Shown: in pieces, positions 49,650 to 57,665 of the stretch
Numbering within the stretch: the stretch's first letter is position 1
How the letters are laid out: each line of letters opens with the position of its first letter
Assembly: GCF_026342405.1 (NCBI RefSeq)
Contig: NZ_JAPEMU010000001.1
Span: forward strand, 4,092,001-4,156,000
Reading direction: 5' to 3'
Source: Kitasatospora sp. NBC_00240
GTDB taxonomy: Bacteria; Actinomycetota; Actinomycetes; Streptomycetales; Streptomycetaceae
DNA length: 64,000 nucleotides
The notes under the pieces: model-generated
What the model saw: only the letters and a program-made list of their open reading frames with translations
What the model was told of the DNA's origin: nothing
Databases searched by the model: none
Program-made: the position numbers and the translations under genes

Positions 49650-51080
49650 GTGGGGATTGCACAGGAAGGTCAGGTCGAATTCCGCTCGGCACCGGCCGGG
49701 GTGGCGCGGAAACTGGCCCGTGCCGTACGCGGCGCGGTGCTGTCGCCGGGCGACGAGGGTTTCACCACCGAGTGCGCGGGGTTCAACCTCGTCGCCGCCC
49801 ATCGCCCGGCCCTGGTCGTCGTCGCCGAGGGCGCGGCGGACGTGCGGGCGGCGGTCCGCTTCGCCGCCCGGCACGACCTGCCGGTGACCGTCCGGTCGAC
49901 CGGGCACGGCATCAGCGCCCCGGCCGACGGCGGCCTGCTGATCTCCGTCCGGCGGATGGACGGCGTCGCGGTGGACCCGATCGCCCGGCTCGCCCGGGTG
50001 GAGGCCGGGACCCCGTGGCACAAGGTCATCCGCTCCGCGGCTGCCCACGGCCTGGCCCCGCTCAACGGCTCCTCTCACCTGGTCGGCGCGGTCGGCTACA
50101 CCCTCGGCGGCGGCCTCGGCCTGCTGGCCCGCAAGTACGGCTACGCCGCGGACCACGTCACCCGACTGGAGGTGGTCGGCGCCGACGGCGATCTGCGCGT
50201 GGTGACGCGGGATCAGAACGCCTCGCTGTTCTGGGCGTTGCGCGGCGGCAAGGGCAACTTCGGGGTCGTCACCGCGATGGAGTTCGAGCTCGTCCCGGTG
50301 ACCCGGCTCTACGGGGGCGGCCTGTTCTACGACGGGGAGGACAGCGGCGACGTCCTGCACACCTGGCGGGCCTGGACCAGGGACCTGCCGGAGGAGATGA
50401 CCTCCTCGGTGGCCCTGCTGCGGCTCCCCGACCTGCCGGTGGTGCCGGCGCTGCTGCGGGGCCGGCTGGTGGCGCACGTCCGGATCGCCTTCCAGGGCTC
50501 CGCCGCCGAGGGCGAGCAGTTGATCAGGCCGCTGCGGACGGTCGCGCCGCCCGTCCTCGACACCGTCGGCGACATGCCCTACACCGCCGTCCAGGAAATC
50601 CACCGGGACCCGACCCATCCGCTGCCGTACCACGAGCGCTCGATCGTGCTGCGGGAGCTGGACCACCAGGCGGTGACCCGGCTGCTGGCCCTGGCCGGCC
50701 CCGGCTCCGGCTGCGGCGAGCTGATGGTGGAACTGCGCCACCTCGGCGGGGCGCTCGGCCGCCCCCCGGCCGTTCCCAACGCGGTCGGCAACCGGGACGG
50801 CGCCTTCACCCTGTCGACCCTCACCCCCGCCGTACCCGCGGACCCGGCGGCCGCCGAGGTCGCCGACAGCGAGGTGCTGGACGGCCTGGCCCCGTGGGGA
50901 ACCGGCGGCCGGTACCTCAACTTCCTGGGCGGCCCGGCCACCACCGGCGCCGACCAGGTGCGGGCCTGCTACGACACCGAGACGTACCGCCGGCTGGCGG
51001 ACCTCAAGGCCGTGTACGACCCGCGGAACCTCTTCCGCTTCAACCACAACATCGTGCCCGGCGAAGGACTCTCCCAGTGA
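49650..51080 (+). CDS. BBE-type FAD-linked oxidoreductase
   Basis: 476 residues from GTG 49650; AGGGGAAG lies five bases before it. The FAD_binding_4 domain shows PALVVVAEGAADVRAAVRFAARHDLPVTVRSTGHG, where His86 is the residue that in berberine-bridge-type oxidases is linked covalently to FAD, then GSSHLVGAVGYTLGGGLGLLARKYG and GGKGNFGVVTAMEFELV. The C terminus has the BBE signature RLADLKAVYDPRNLFRFNHNI. The second flavin-linking Cys of bicovalent members is replaced (SSHLVG), so a mono-covalent flavin is likely. The substrate is unknown; sugars and polyketide or alkaloid intermediates are typical. The MFS gene overlaps its stop. Confidence 0.88.
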   Translation: MGIAQEGQVEFRSAPAGVARKLARAVRGAVLSPGDEGFTTECAGFNLVAAHRPALVVVAEGAADVRAAVRFAARHDLPVTVRSTGHGISAPADGGLLISVRRMDGVAVDPIARLARVEAGTPWHKVIRSAAAHGLAPLNGSSHLVGAVGYTLGGGLGLLARKYGYAADHVTRLEVVGADGDLRVVTRDQNASLFWALRGGKGNFGVVTAMEFELVPVTRLYGGGLFYDGEDSGDVLHTWRAWTRDLPEEMTSSVALLRLPDLPVVPALLRGRLVAHVRIAFQGSAAEGEQLIRPLRTVAPPVLDTVGDMPYTAVQEIHRDPTHPLPYHERSIVLRELDHQAVTRLLALAGPGSGCGELMVELRHLGGALGRPPAVPNAVGNRDGAFTLSTLTPAVPADPAAAEVADSEVLDGLAPWGTGGRYLNFLGGPATTGADQVRACYDTETYRRLADLKAVYDPRNLFRFNHNIVPGEGLSQ

Positions 51081-52477
51081 CCACCGACCCCGCCGTGCGG
51101 CAGCAGCAGCAAAAGTCCGAGGCTGCCGCTCCGATCACTCTCACCGCTCCGGCGGCCCGCGCCATCGGCGCCCGCTCCACCGGACTACGCCTCGGCGCCC
51201 TGTTCGGACCCGCTGTCTTCGGCGTCACCGCGGCCGGTGTGGCCCTCCCCAAGGTCACCGCCGCGCTCCACACCACCCCGGCGGCCACCGCCTGGGTCCT
51301 GACCGTCCACGCCCTCGCCCTCGGTATCGGCACCGCCCTGTTCGGCCGGCTCGGCGACTCCCTCGGGGTACGCACCACGCTGCTCGCGGGCTCGGTGGTC
51401 CTGCTGCTGGGCACCGGCATCTGCGTCTCCGCGACCAACCTCGGCGCCCTGGTGGCGGGACGCTTCGTCCTGGCCGCCGGATCCGGGGCGATGACCTCCG
51501 GCGCGCTGACCCTCGCCGCCTCCCGCGACCCGGCGAGCCGGCCCAAGGTGCTGGCCGGGTTCGGCGCGACGATGGCCGCCTTCTCCGCCGGCGCGACCCT
51601 GATGGGCGGCGTCATCACCCAGTGGCTGAGCTGGCGGCTGACCGTCGTGCTGCCCGTGCTGTCGCTGCTCGCCGTCCCGTTCTGCCTGCGTCTAGCCACC
51701 CGGCCCGGCTCGCGCAAGCCGGTCGACGTCGCCGGCGCCGCTCTGCTCACCCTCACCGCGGCGGCCCTGCTGGTGCTGATCCAGTCCCCCACCCTGTCGC
51801 TCTCCACCCCGGTGGTGCTGGTCACCGCCCTGCTGGTGGTGCTGGGCGCGGGCGCGCTCGCCCTGCGGGTGCGCGGTCTGCCGACCGGCTTCGTCCCGAA
51901 GTCGCTGGCCGGCGACCGGCTGTTCCTGCTGTCCGCCGCCGTCGGCGTGGGCGTGTACGGCGGCCTGTTCGCCGCCATGTACGCCGTGCCGCAGGTGCTG
52001 GTGAAGACCTACGGCTGGAGCGTGCTCACCGTCGGCTTCGCGCTGCTCCCCGGCGCCGTGATCGGCGCGGTGCTCTCCCGGGCGGCCGGCCGGATCTCCG
52101 GCAGCGGTGGCAGCCGGCTGCTGGCGGGCGCCGCGGCGGCCTCGGCCGCGCTGCTGGCAGTCGCCGGGGTCTACGGCGGCGGGGCGATCCTGCTGGTGGC
52201 CGGTGCCTCGCTGGGCTTCGCCGCCTTCGCCGTGACGCAGGTGGTGACGACGGGTCTGATGTCGGCCCGGATCCCCCCGGCGCAGCGCGGCGGGGCGATG
52301 GGCCTGCTGAACCTGACCTTCTTCGTCGGCGGCGCGGTCGGTTCGGCGGCGGCCGGGGCACTGTCCAGGTCGATGGCGCTGACCGGCGCCCTGGGCCTGG
52401 TCGCCGTGCTGCCCCTGGTGGCCGCCCTCGTCGCCCTGGCGCTCGACGGCAGCGCCGCGCAGCCGGAGCAGGCCTGA
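51077..52477 (+). CDS. MFS exporter, DHA2-like
   Basis: 466 residues from GTG 51077, overlapping the oxidase stop by four bases, so translation is coupled. About 12-14 hydrophobic helices; the drug-exporter motif A-like loop is LFGRLGDSLGVRTTLLAG, followed by VAGRFVLAAGSGAMTSGALTLAASRD (motif C-like region). It probably exports the product, or a toxic relative of the substrate, of the FAD oxidase. A hairpin follows the stop at 52532-52567. Confidence 0.87.
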   Translation: MTTDPAVRQQQQKSEAAAPITLTAPAARAIGARSTGLRLGALFGPAVFGVTAAGVALPKVTAALHTTPAATAWVLTVHALALGIGTALFGRLGDSLGVRTTLLAGSVVLLLGTGICVSATNLGALVAGRFVLAAGSGAMTSGALTLAASRDPASRPKVLAGFGATMAAFSAGATLMGGVITQWLSWRLTVVLPVLSLLAVPFCLRLATRPGSRKPVDVAGAALLTLTAAALLVLIQSPTLSLSTPVVLVTALLVVLGAGALALRVRGLPTGFVPKSLAGDRLFLLSAAVGVGVYGGLFAAMYAVPQVLVKTYGWSVLTVGFALLPGAVIGAVLSRAAGRISGSGGSRLLAGAAAASAALLAVAGVYGGGAILLVAGASLGFAAFAVTQVVTTGLMSARIPPAQRGGAMGLLNLTFFVGGAVGSAAAGALSRSMALTGALGLVAVLPLVAALVALALDGSAAQPEQA

Positions 52478-52531
52478 CACCGACGTCCTCTCCACCGGCT
52501 GCACCTGGGGCCGAGCGGCCCGGTGACGGAC

Positions 52532-52567
52532 GTGCGGGGCCGGACCTGATCAGGTCCCGCCCCGCAC
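52532..52567. terminator. Terminator after the MFS gene
   Basis: GTGCGGGGC/GCCCCGCAC arms (52532-52540, 52559-52567) enclose a second pair GGACCT/AGGTCC, separated by one C/C mismatch. It can serve both the MFS gene and the convergent small membrane protein gene. Confidence 0.75.
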
Positions 52568-52605
52568 TCGTGTGCACCGGGGCCTCGCACGCGGGCCGGC
52601 GCGGG

Positions 52606-52797
52606 TCACTCCTTGGGAGCGTCCGGCTCCTCGACGAAGTTCACGCGCTTGAACTGCTTGTTCATCGACTTCACCAGGAACCAGGTGGCGACCGCGAGCG
52701 CGGCGAAGACCACGAAGCCCAGCAGGCCGGGGGTCACCTTGGTCTCGTCCAGGGCGAGCCCGGTGGCCAGGTCGGTGAGGTTCACGGGGGTGCTCAT
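52606..52797 (-). CDS. Small single-helix membrane protein next to mca
   Basis: 63 residues: NLTDLATGLALDETKVTPG, one transmembrane helix (LLGFVVFAALAVATWFLV, about 25-43), then a basic stretch (KSMNKQFKRVNF) and an acidic tail. I recall a very similar small protein beside mca in other streptomycetes; no function is known. ATG 52797 lies 66 bases downstream of the mca stop on the same strand, so co-transcription with mca is likely. Confidence 0.75.
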   Translation of the reverse strand: MSTPVNLTDLATGLALDETKVTPGLLGFVVFAALAVATWFLVKSMNKQFKRVNFVEEPDAPKE

Positions 52798-52863
52798 CTC
52801 TCCATGGTGACCCGGCCCGCTCGGGGCCGGGTCACCGGGGTGGTGCGTGTCGGAGCCGGCCGG

Positions 52864-53760
52864 TCAGTTGCCCGGCTCGGCGGCCAGGCTGCGGGTGCGC
52901 AGACCGGCGAAGAGGTCGTCCTCGGGCAGATCGGTGTCGATCAGGGAGCGGGCCAGCTCGTAGTCCTCGGTCGACCAGACCTCCCGCTGGACGTCCAGCG
53001 GGACGCGGAACCACGGCCCGTCCGGGTCGATCTGGGTGGCGTGGGCGATCAGCGCGCGGTCCCGGGTCTCGAACCAGTCCCCGCACTCCACCCGGGTGGT
53101 GATCTCGCGCTCCTTGCGGCCGCTCTTCTCCCAGCCCTCGATCCACTCGCCGTAGGGCGACTCGTGGCCGTTCTCGGTGAGGTAGGCGTGCAGCGCCCGG
53201 ATCCGGCCCATCGGGAAGCCGTGGTTGTAGTAGAGCTTCAGCGGCTGCCACGGCTCGCCGGACTCCGGGTAGGCGTCCGGGTCCCCGGCGGCGTCGAAGG
53301 CCAGCATGGTGATCTTGTGGGTCATGATGTGGTCGGGGTGCGGGTAGCCGCCGTTCTCGTCGTAGGTGGTGATCACCTGCGGCTTGAACTCACGGATCAG
53401 CCGCACCAGCGGCTCGGCCGCGTCGGCCACCTCCTGGAGCGCGAAGCAGCCCTCGGGCAGCGGCGGCAGCGGGTCGCCCTCGGGCAGACCCGAGTCGACG
53501 AAGCCCAGCCAGGCCTGCCTGACCCCGAGGATCTCGCGCGCCGCGTCCATCTCCTTGCGGCGCACCTCGTGGATGTTCTCCTCGACGAACGGGTCCCCCT
53601 GCAGCTTGGGGTTGAGGACCGACCCGCGCTCACCGCCGGTGCAGGTGGCAACGAGCACGTCGACCCCCTGTTCGACGTACATCGCCATGGAGGCGGCACC
53701 CTTGCTGGACTCGTCGTCCGGGTGGGCGTGCACCGCCATCAGTCGCAACTGCTCAGTCAA
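52864..53760 (-). CDS. mca: Mycothiol S-conjugate amidase
   Basis: 298 residues from TTG 53760, which agrees with the conserved N terminus TEQLRLMAVHAHPDDES. Mca cleaves mycothiol S-conjugates of electrophiles to release a mercapturic acid for export, a detoxification step limited to actinobacteria. The zinc site is His13, Asp16 and His144 (HAHPDDE and HPDH), with DENGGYPHPDHIMTHK, CTGGERGSVLNPKLQGD and GFVDSGLPEGDPLPPLPEGCF as family signatures. It differs from the MshB deacetylase by this last segment. Divergent from the DUF4307 gene. Confidence 0.95.
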   Translation of the reverse strand: MTEQLRLMAVHAHPDDESSKGAASMAMYVEQGVDVLVATCTGGERGSVLNPKLQGDPFVEENIHEVRRKEMDAAREILGVRQAWLGFVDSGLPEGDPLPPLPEGCFALQEVADAAEPLVRLIREFKPQVITTYDENGGYPHPDHIMTHKITMLAFDAAGDPDAYPESGEPWQPLKLYYNHGFPMGRIRALHAYLTENGHESPYGEWIEGWEKSGRKEREITTRVECGDWFETRDRALIAHATQIDPDGPWFRVPLDVQREVWSTEDYELARSLIDTDLPEDDLFAGLRTRSLAAEPGN

Positions 53761-53909
53761 CGCCTGGTTTCCTTCCACCAATATTCTGGGCCGCCCACCG
53801 TCCGGGCCGCGCAGTTTCCGGGGCCGCACCATCGCGGGACCCACCGCCGACGGGTATCGGCGCGACAGGCCCCCCGCCCCCGCTGGACCGGCCGCGGGCG
53901 TGCCCCTCC

Positions 53910-53915
53910 TATAGT
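53910..53915 (+). promoter_or_regulatory. -10 hexamer upstream of the DUF4307 gene
   Basis: TATAGT is a near-consensus -10 hexamer, 71 bases before ATG 53987 in the region shared with the divergent mca gene. Confidence 0.5.
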
Positions 53916-53986
53916 GACGGACTGGAGGAGCCTTACATTCCCCGCACCACCCCGGCGGGCCCCTCCCCCGAGAGGACTGAGCCAGC

Positions 53987-54400
53987 ATGAAGGTCGGCAC
54001 CACCACCGCGCAGCCGCCCGCGGGCCGCTACGGCCGTACCGGCGACCGTGAGGCGGACCGCAGGCTGAAGGCGGTCGGCGCGGCCTGCGCGGTCGTGCTG
54101 CTGGGTCTGGTCACCTGGTTCGGCGTCTCGTACCTGCTGCGTGAGACGGCCATGAACGGCCTGGTGCCGACCTTCCAGGCCGTCTCGGACTCCGAGATGC
54201 AGATCCACCTGCAGGTGAGCAAGAACAACGGCACCGCCGGGGCCTGCACGGTCCGCTCGCAGGCCGCGGACGGCACGGTGGTCGGCCAGAGCGACTTCCC
54301 GGTGCCGGCGGCCGGCAGCGACTACGACGCCGTGCTGACCCTGCGGACCACCGCCCGGGGCACCACCGCCCAGCTGCTCGGCTGCACCCCGGCCAAGTAG
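53987..54400 (+). CDS. DUF4307 membrane-anchored protein
   Basis: 137 residues from ATG 53987. A short cytoplasmic N terminus with RYGRTGDREADRR is followed by one transmembrane helix (VGAACAVVLLGLVTWFGVSYLL, about 29-50) and an extracytoplasmic beta domain (MQIHLQVSKNNGTAGACTVRSQAADGTVVGQ, YDAVLTLRTTARGTTAQLLGC) with two cysteines that may pair. This matches DUF4307, which I recall as always found beside mca. No activity is known. Confidence 0.85.
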   Translation: MKVGTTTAQPPAGRYGRTGDREADRRLKAVGAACAVVLLGLVTWFGVSYLLRETAMNGLVPTFQAVSDSEMQIHLQVSKNNGTAGACTVRSQAADGTVVGQSDFPVPAAGSDYDAVLTLRTTARGTTAQLLGCTPAK

Positions 54401-54730
54401 GTCCCGGGGCACGCCGAGTCCCCGCCGGCCCGCTCTTCCGGCCCTGCGGCCCGGGCTTCTTTGAAACTCACCCGATCGGGCGCATATTCGATCGGGGGAG
54501 CGGGAATCCGTCCAGCGGCCCTGGTCACCTTCGCGCAACCTTGTGGTCAACAGCGCGCCAATGCCCCTCCCGCCCGGTGACGGAAATTGTTAGGCTCGGG
54601 GTTTCGCCCCTTCCGCGCCGGATGGTACGGGAGTGGGCGTTGCTTTGTAGTTAAGACCGATATCACCACCACCACCCCGTGCCGACGACCCTGTCCCCCC
54701 GGCACCGCCCAGTACCTACGAGGAGCACCC
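54401..54730. other. Upstream region of greA
   Basis: About 330 bases without a gene. It contains the CCCGATCG...CGATCGGG inverted repeat (54471-54496) and a TTAGGCT hexamer at about 54591-54597 that could be a -10 with a leader of more than 100 bases before greA. Confidence 0.4.
54471..54496. terminator. Inverted repeat between DUF4307 and greA
   Basis: CCCGATCG (54471-54478) and CGATCGGG (54489-54496) flank GGCGCATATT. It is 70 bases after the DUF4307 stop and could be its terminator or an operator for greA. Confidence 0.4.
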
Positions 54731-55225
54731 GTGACCCAGACCAGCGAAAACGTGACCTGGCTCACTCAGTCCGGCTATGACCAGCTCAAGGCCGAGCTGG
54801 AGAACCTGACCGGCCCCTGGCGTGTCGAGATCGCCCAGAAGATCGAGGCGGCACGCGAAGAGGGTGACCTCAAGGAGAACGCCGGCTACCACGCGGCCAA
54901 GGAGGAGCAGGGCAAGGGCGAACTGCGGGTACGCCAGCTCACCCAGCTCCTGGAGCGCGCCAAGGTCGGCGAGGCCCCCACCGACACCGGCGTGGTGGCC
55001 CCCGGCATGGTCGTGACCGTGGCCTTCGACGGCGACCCGGAGGACACCATGGTCTTCCTGCTCGGCTCCCGCGAGGCGGCCGGCGACCTGGACATCTACT
55101 CGCCGCAGTCCCCGCTGGGCCGCGCCATCGACGGCAAGAAGGTCGGCGCCGACGCCACCTACGAGCTGCCGAACGGCAAGAAGGCCTCGGTCCGGATCAT
55201 GGAGGTCAAGCCGTACACCGGCTGA
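54731..55225 (+). CDS. greA: Transcription elongation factor GreA
   Basis: 164 residues from GTG 54731, with AGGAG five bases before it. GreA enters the secondary channel of RNA polymerase and rescues backtracked complexes by stimulating transcript cleavage. The N-terminal coiled coil ends in the conserved acidic tip EEGDLKENAGYHAAKEEQG, with the two acidic residues that bring the second Mg ion; the C-terminal FKBP-like domain has DIYSPQSPLGRAIDGKKVGD-type sequence. It ends at a 19-base stem terminator. Confidence 0.94.
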   Translation: MTQTSENVTWLTQSGYDQLKAELENLTGPWRVEIAQKIEAAREEGDLKENAGYHAAKEEQGKGELRVRQLTQLLERAKVGEAPTDTGVVAPGMVVTVAFDGDPEDTMVFLLGSREAAGDLDIYSPQSPLGRAIDGKKVGADATYELPNGKKASVRIMEVKPYTG

Positions 55226-55295
55226 CACCCCCCGCGCACGTCGCCGGGCACCGCACGACGAGCGGCGCCTGAGCGTGGCAGCGGACCGGCAGCAC

Positions 55296-55339
55296 CGCCG
55301 AGGGCGGCCGTGGAGTCTTCTCCACGGCCGCCCTCGGCG
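55296..55339. terminator. Bidirectional terminator between greA and the ABC permease gene
   Basis: Perfect 19-base arms (55296-55314 and 55321-55339) with a GTCTTC loop, between convergent genes. Confidence 0.9.
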
Positions 55340-55360
55340 CGTCGGGCGCGGCGCGGCCGG

Positions 55361-56218
55361 TCAGCCGACCGCGGAGCGGTACTTGCGCACGGACAGCCAG
55401 GAGAAGACGACCATGATGATCAGCGACCAGACGACCGAGACCAGCGTCGCGTGCTGCATCGGCCAGACGTCGTCCACCGGCCCGACCTGGTTGCCGAACA
55501 GGTCGCGGCAGGCCTGCACGGTCGCGCTGAACGGGTTCCAGTAGGCGATCGGCTGGAGCCAGCCCGGCATGCTGCTGATCGGCACGAACGCGTTGGAGAT
55601 GAAGGTCAGCGGGAACAGCCAGATCAGGCCGGCCGAGGTGGCCGCCTCCGGACTGCGCACCGACAGGCCGATCAGCGCACCGATCCAGGAGAAGGCGTAG
55701 CCGAGCAGGAGCAGCAGCGCGAACGCGGCGAGCGCCTTCGGGAAGCCCTCGTGGATGCGCCAGCCGACCCCGAAGGCCACCAGGGCCAGCACCAGCAGCG
55801 TGAACGCCGTCTGGACGAGGTCCGCGAGGGTCCGGCCGACCAGGACGGCCGAGCGGGCCATCGGCAGCGACCGGAAGCGGTCCACCAGCCCCTTGGTCAT
55901 GTCCTCCGCGATGCCGGCCGAGGCGCCGGCCACCGCGAAGGTCACGGTCTGGGCGAAGATGCCGGCCATCAGGAACTGGGTGTACGTGTCCGAGCTGGCC
56001 TCGGCGCCGGGGATCTGGATCGCCCCGCCCATCACGAACGAGAACAGCAGCACGAACATCACCGGCTGCATCAGACCGAAGACCACGATCTCCGGGATCC
56101 GGGTCATCCGGCGCAGGTTGCGCTTGGCGACCACCCAGGAGTCGTGCAGGGTGGCGGCCACGCCGTGCCGCTGCTTGGGAACGGCGCCGCCGATGGCGTG
56201 TTCGGTGACCGTCGTCAT
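55361..56218 (-). CDS. ABC-2 type exporter permease (DrrB-like)
   Basis: 285 residues with about six transmembrane helices: IPEIVVFGLMQPVMFVLLFSFVMGG, the QFLMAGIFAQTVTFAVAGASAGIAEDMTKGLVDRFRSLPMAR segment typical of DrrB, then LLVLALVAFGVGW, LLLLLGYAFSWIGALIGL and TFISNAFVPISSMPGWLQP. DrrAB pairs export drugs or lipids. Its ATG follows the stop of the ATPase gene after one base, so the two proteins are made in fixed proportion. Confidence 0.92.
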   Translation of the reverse strand: MTTVTEHAIGGAVPKQRHGVAATLHDSWVVAKRNLRRMTRIPEIVVFGLMQPVMFVLLFSFVMGGAIQIPGAEASSDTYTQFLMAGIFAQTVTFAVAGASAGIAEDMTKGLVDRFRSLPMARSAVLVGRTLADLVQTAFTLLVLALVAFGVGWRIHEGFPKALAAFALLLLLGYAFSWIGALIGLSVRSPEAATSAGLIWLFPLTFISNAFVPISSMPGWLQPIAYWNPFSATVQACRDLFGNQVGPVDDVWPMQHATLVSVVWSLIIMVVFSWLSVRKYRSAVG

Positions 56219-56219
56219 C

Positions 56220-57257
56220 TCAGGCGTCCTTCCCGGCCGCGACGGCCTGCTTGTCCCGGCCGCGCCGCTCGGCGTCCGCCCCGCCGTCCGTGCCTCCGCC
56301 GTTCTCGGCGTCCTCCGCCAGGGTGGCGTGGCCGGTGAGGGAGAGGAAGACGTCGTCCAGGGTCGGCCGGCGCAGGCCGATGTCGTCGATCTCGATCGCG
56401 CGGGTGTCCAGCTCGCGGATCACGTCGGCCAGCACCTTGGCGCCGCCGCTGACCGGGACGGTGATCCGGCGGGTGTTCTTCTCGACCGCCGGGTCGCCCT
56501 TGGCGTAGGGGGAGAGGGCCTCGAGGGCCTCGCTCACCTGGTCGCGCCGGTGCACGACCACCTCGACCCGCTCGCCGCCGATCTGCGCCTTGAGCTGGTC
56601 GGCGGTGCCGCGGGCGATCACCTTGCCGTGGTCGACCACCGCGATGTCGTGGGCGAGGCGGTCGGCCTCCTCCAGGTACTGGGTGGTGAGCAGCAGCGTG
56701 GTGCCCTGCTCGACCAGGGTCTCGATGACCTCCCAGAGGGCCAGGCGGTTGCGCGGGTCCAGCCCGGTGGTGGGCTCGTCGAGGAACATCACCGGCGGGC
56801 GGACGACCAGCGCGGCCGCGAGGTCGAGCCGGCGCCGCATGCCGCCGGAGTAGGTCTTGGCGATGCGGTCGGCGGCCTCGGTGAGGTTGAACCACTCCAG
56901 CAGTTCCAGCGCGCGGGCCTTGGCGTCCCGAACGCTCATCTGGTAGAGCTCGCCGACCATCTGGAGGTTCTCACGGCCCGTCAGGTATTCGTCGACGGCG
57001 GCGTACTGGCCGGAGAGCCCGATCAGGCTGCGGACCTTGTTGGGGTGCTTGAGCACGTCGACCCCGGCGACCACGGCGTGGCCGGAGTCGGGGCGGAGCA
57101 GGGTGGTGAGGACGCGGACGGTGGTGGTCTTGCCGGCGCCGTTCGGGCCGAGCAGTCCGAGCACCGTGCCCTCGGGGACGTCGAGGCTGACGCCGTCCAG
57201 GGCTCGTACGTCACCGAAGGTCTTCACCAGGTTCTCGGCTTGGATGGCTGGCGCCAT
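56220..57257 (-). CDS. ABC exporter ATP-binding protein (DrrA-like)
   Basis: 345 residues. The ABC ATPase motifs are intact: Walker A LLGPNGAGKTTTVRVLTTLLRPDSG, Q-loop GLSGQYAAVDEYLTGRENL, signature TYSGGMRRRLDLAAALV, Walker B VMFLDEPTTGLDPRNR and the H-position TTQYLEEAD (Gln-Tyr in place of His, as in many DrrA proteins). The C-terminal ~100 residues are the DrrA-type extension (RRPTLDDVFLSLTGHAT) ending in a charged tail. Upstream at 57446-57484 are palindromes of the PadR-operator type, but no regulator gene adjoins. Confidence 0.93.
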   Translation of the reverse strand: MAPAIQAENLVKTFGDVRALDGVSLDVPEGTVLGLLGPNGAGKTTTVRVLTTLLRPDSGHAVVAGVDVLKHPNKVRSLIGLSGQYAAVDEYLTGRENLQMVGELYQMSVRDAKARALELLEWFNLTEAADRIAKTYSGGMRRRLDLAAALVVRPPVMFLDEPTTGLDPRNRLALWEVIETLVEQGTTLLLTTQYLEEADRLAHDIAVVDHGKVIARGTADQLKAQIGGERVEVVVHRRDQVSEALEALSPYAKGDPAVEKNTRRITVPVSGGAKVLADVIRELDTRAIEIDDIGLRRPTLDDVFLSLTGHATLAEDAENGGGTDGGADAERRGRDKQAVAAGKDA

Positions 57258-57665
57258 GGGCCTGCTTCATCTCCTCTGACTGGAAGCGTCGGGCGGTGCT
57301 GTTCCGGCGCGCTGTTGGGGCGTGCCGGTCGCGAGGACGGCGGGATTCTCAAGACTTGGGAGCATTTGCCCCAATTTGTGCCCACATAGGGCTACCCGAG
57401 CCGCCCCGCCTTCATGCATGCGTTCGCACATGCGATCGGCGGAAACGCGATACATCGCGAGAATGGCAGCTTGCGATATATCGCGTCAAGGTTCAGGTCT
57501 CCGCCATCCTGGCAGGCACCACCGACAACCGGGGCCCGGCCGCCCGGACGGCAGCCGCGCGGCCCGGACGGGCCCGCCGAAAGGGCCCGGAAAGTCCGCG
57601 GGAAGGGCTCCGGGAAGATGATCGGGAAGGCCTGCGGGCAGCGGCCCCGCAGCCCCCGCCCGCCG
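57258..57665. other. Upstream region of the DrrAB-like operon
   Basis: No supported gene in about 400 bases. It contains the palindromic operators at 57446-57484 and an AT-richer stretch (57360-57390). The right part, 57500-57665, is GC-rich with no visible structure. Confidence 0.4.
57446..57484. promoter_or_regulatory. Paired palindromes, PadR-type operator
   Basis: CGCGATACATCGCG (57446-57459) and the perfect GCGATATATCGC (57473-57484) lie 13 bases apart, with a partial third copy near 57431. GATATATC-centred palindromes like these control DrrAB exporters through PadR repressors in other actinobacteria. They are about 190-230 bases upstream of the ATPase start. Confidence 0.55.
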
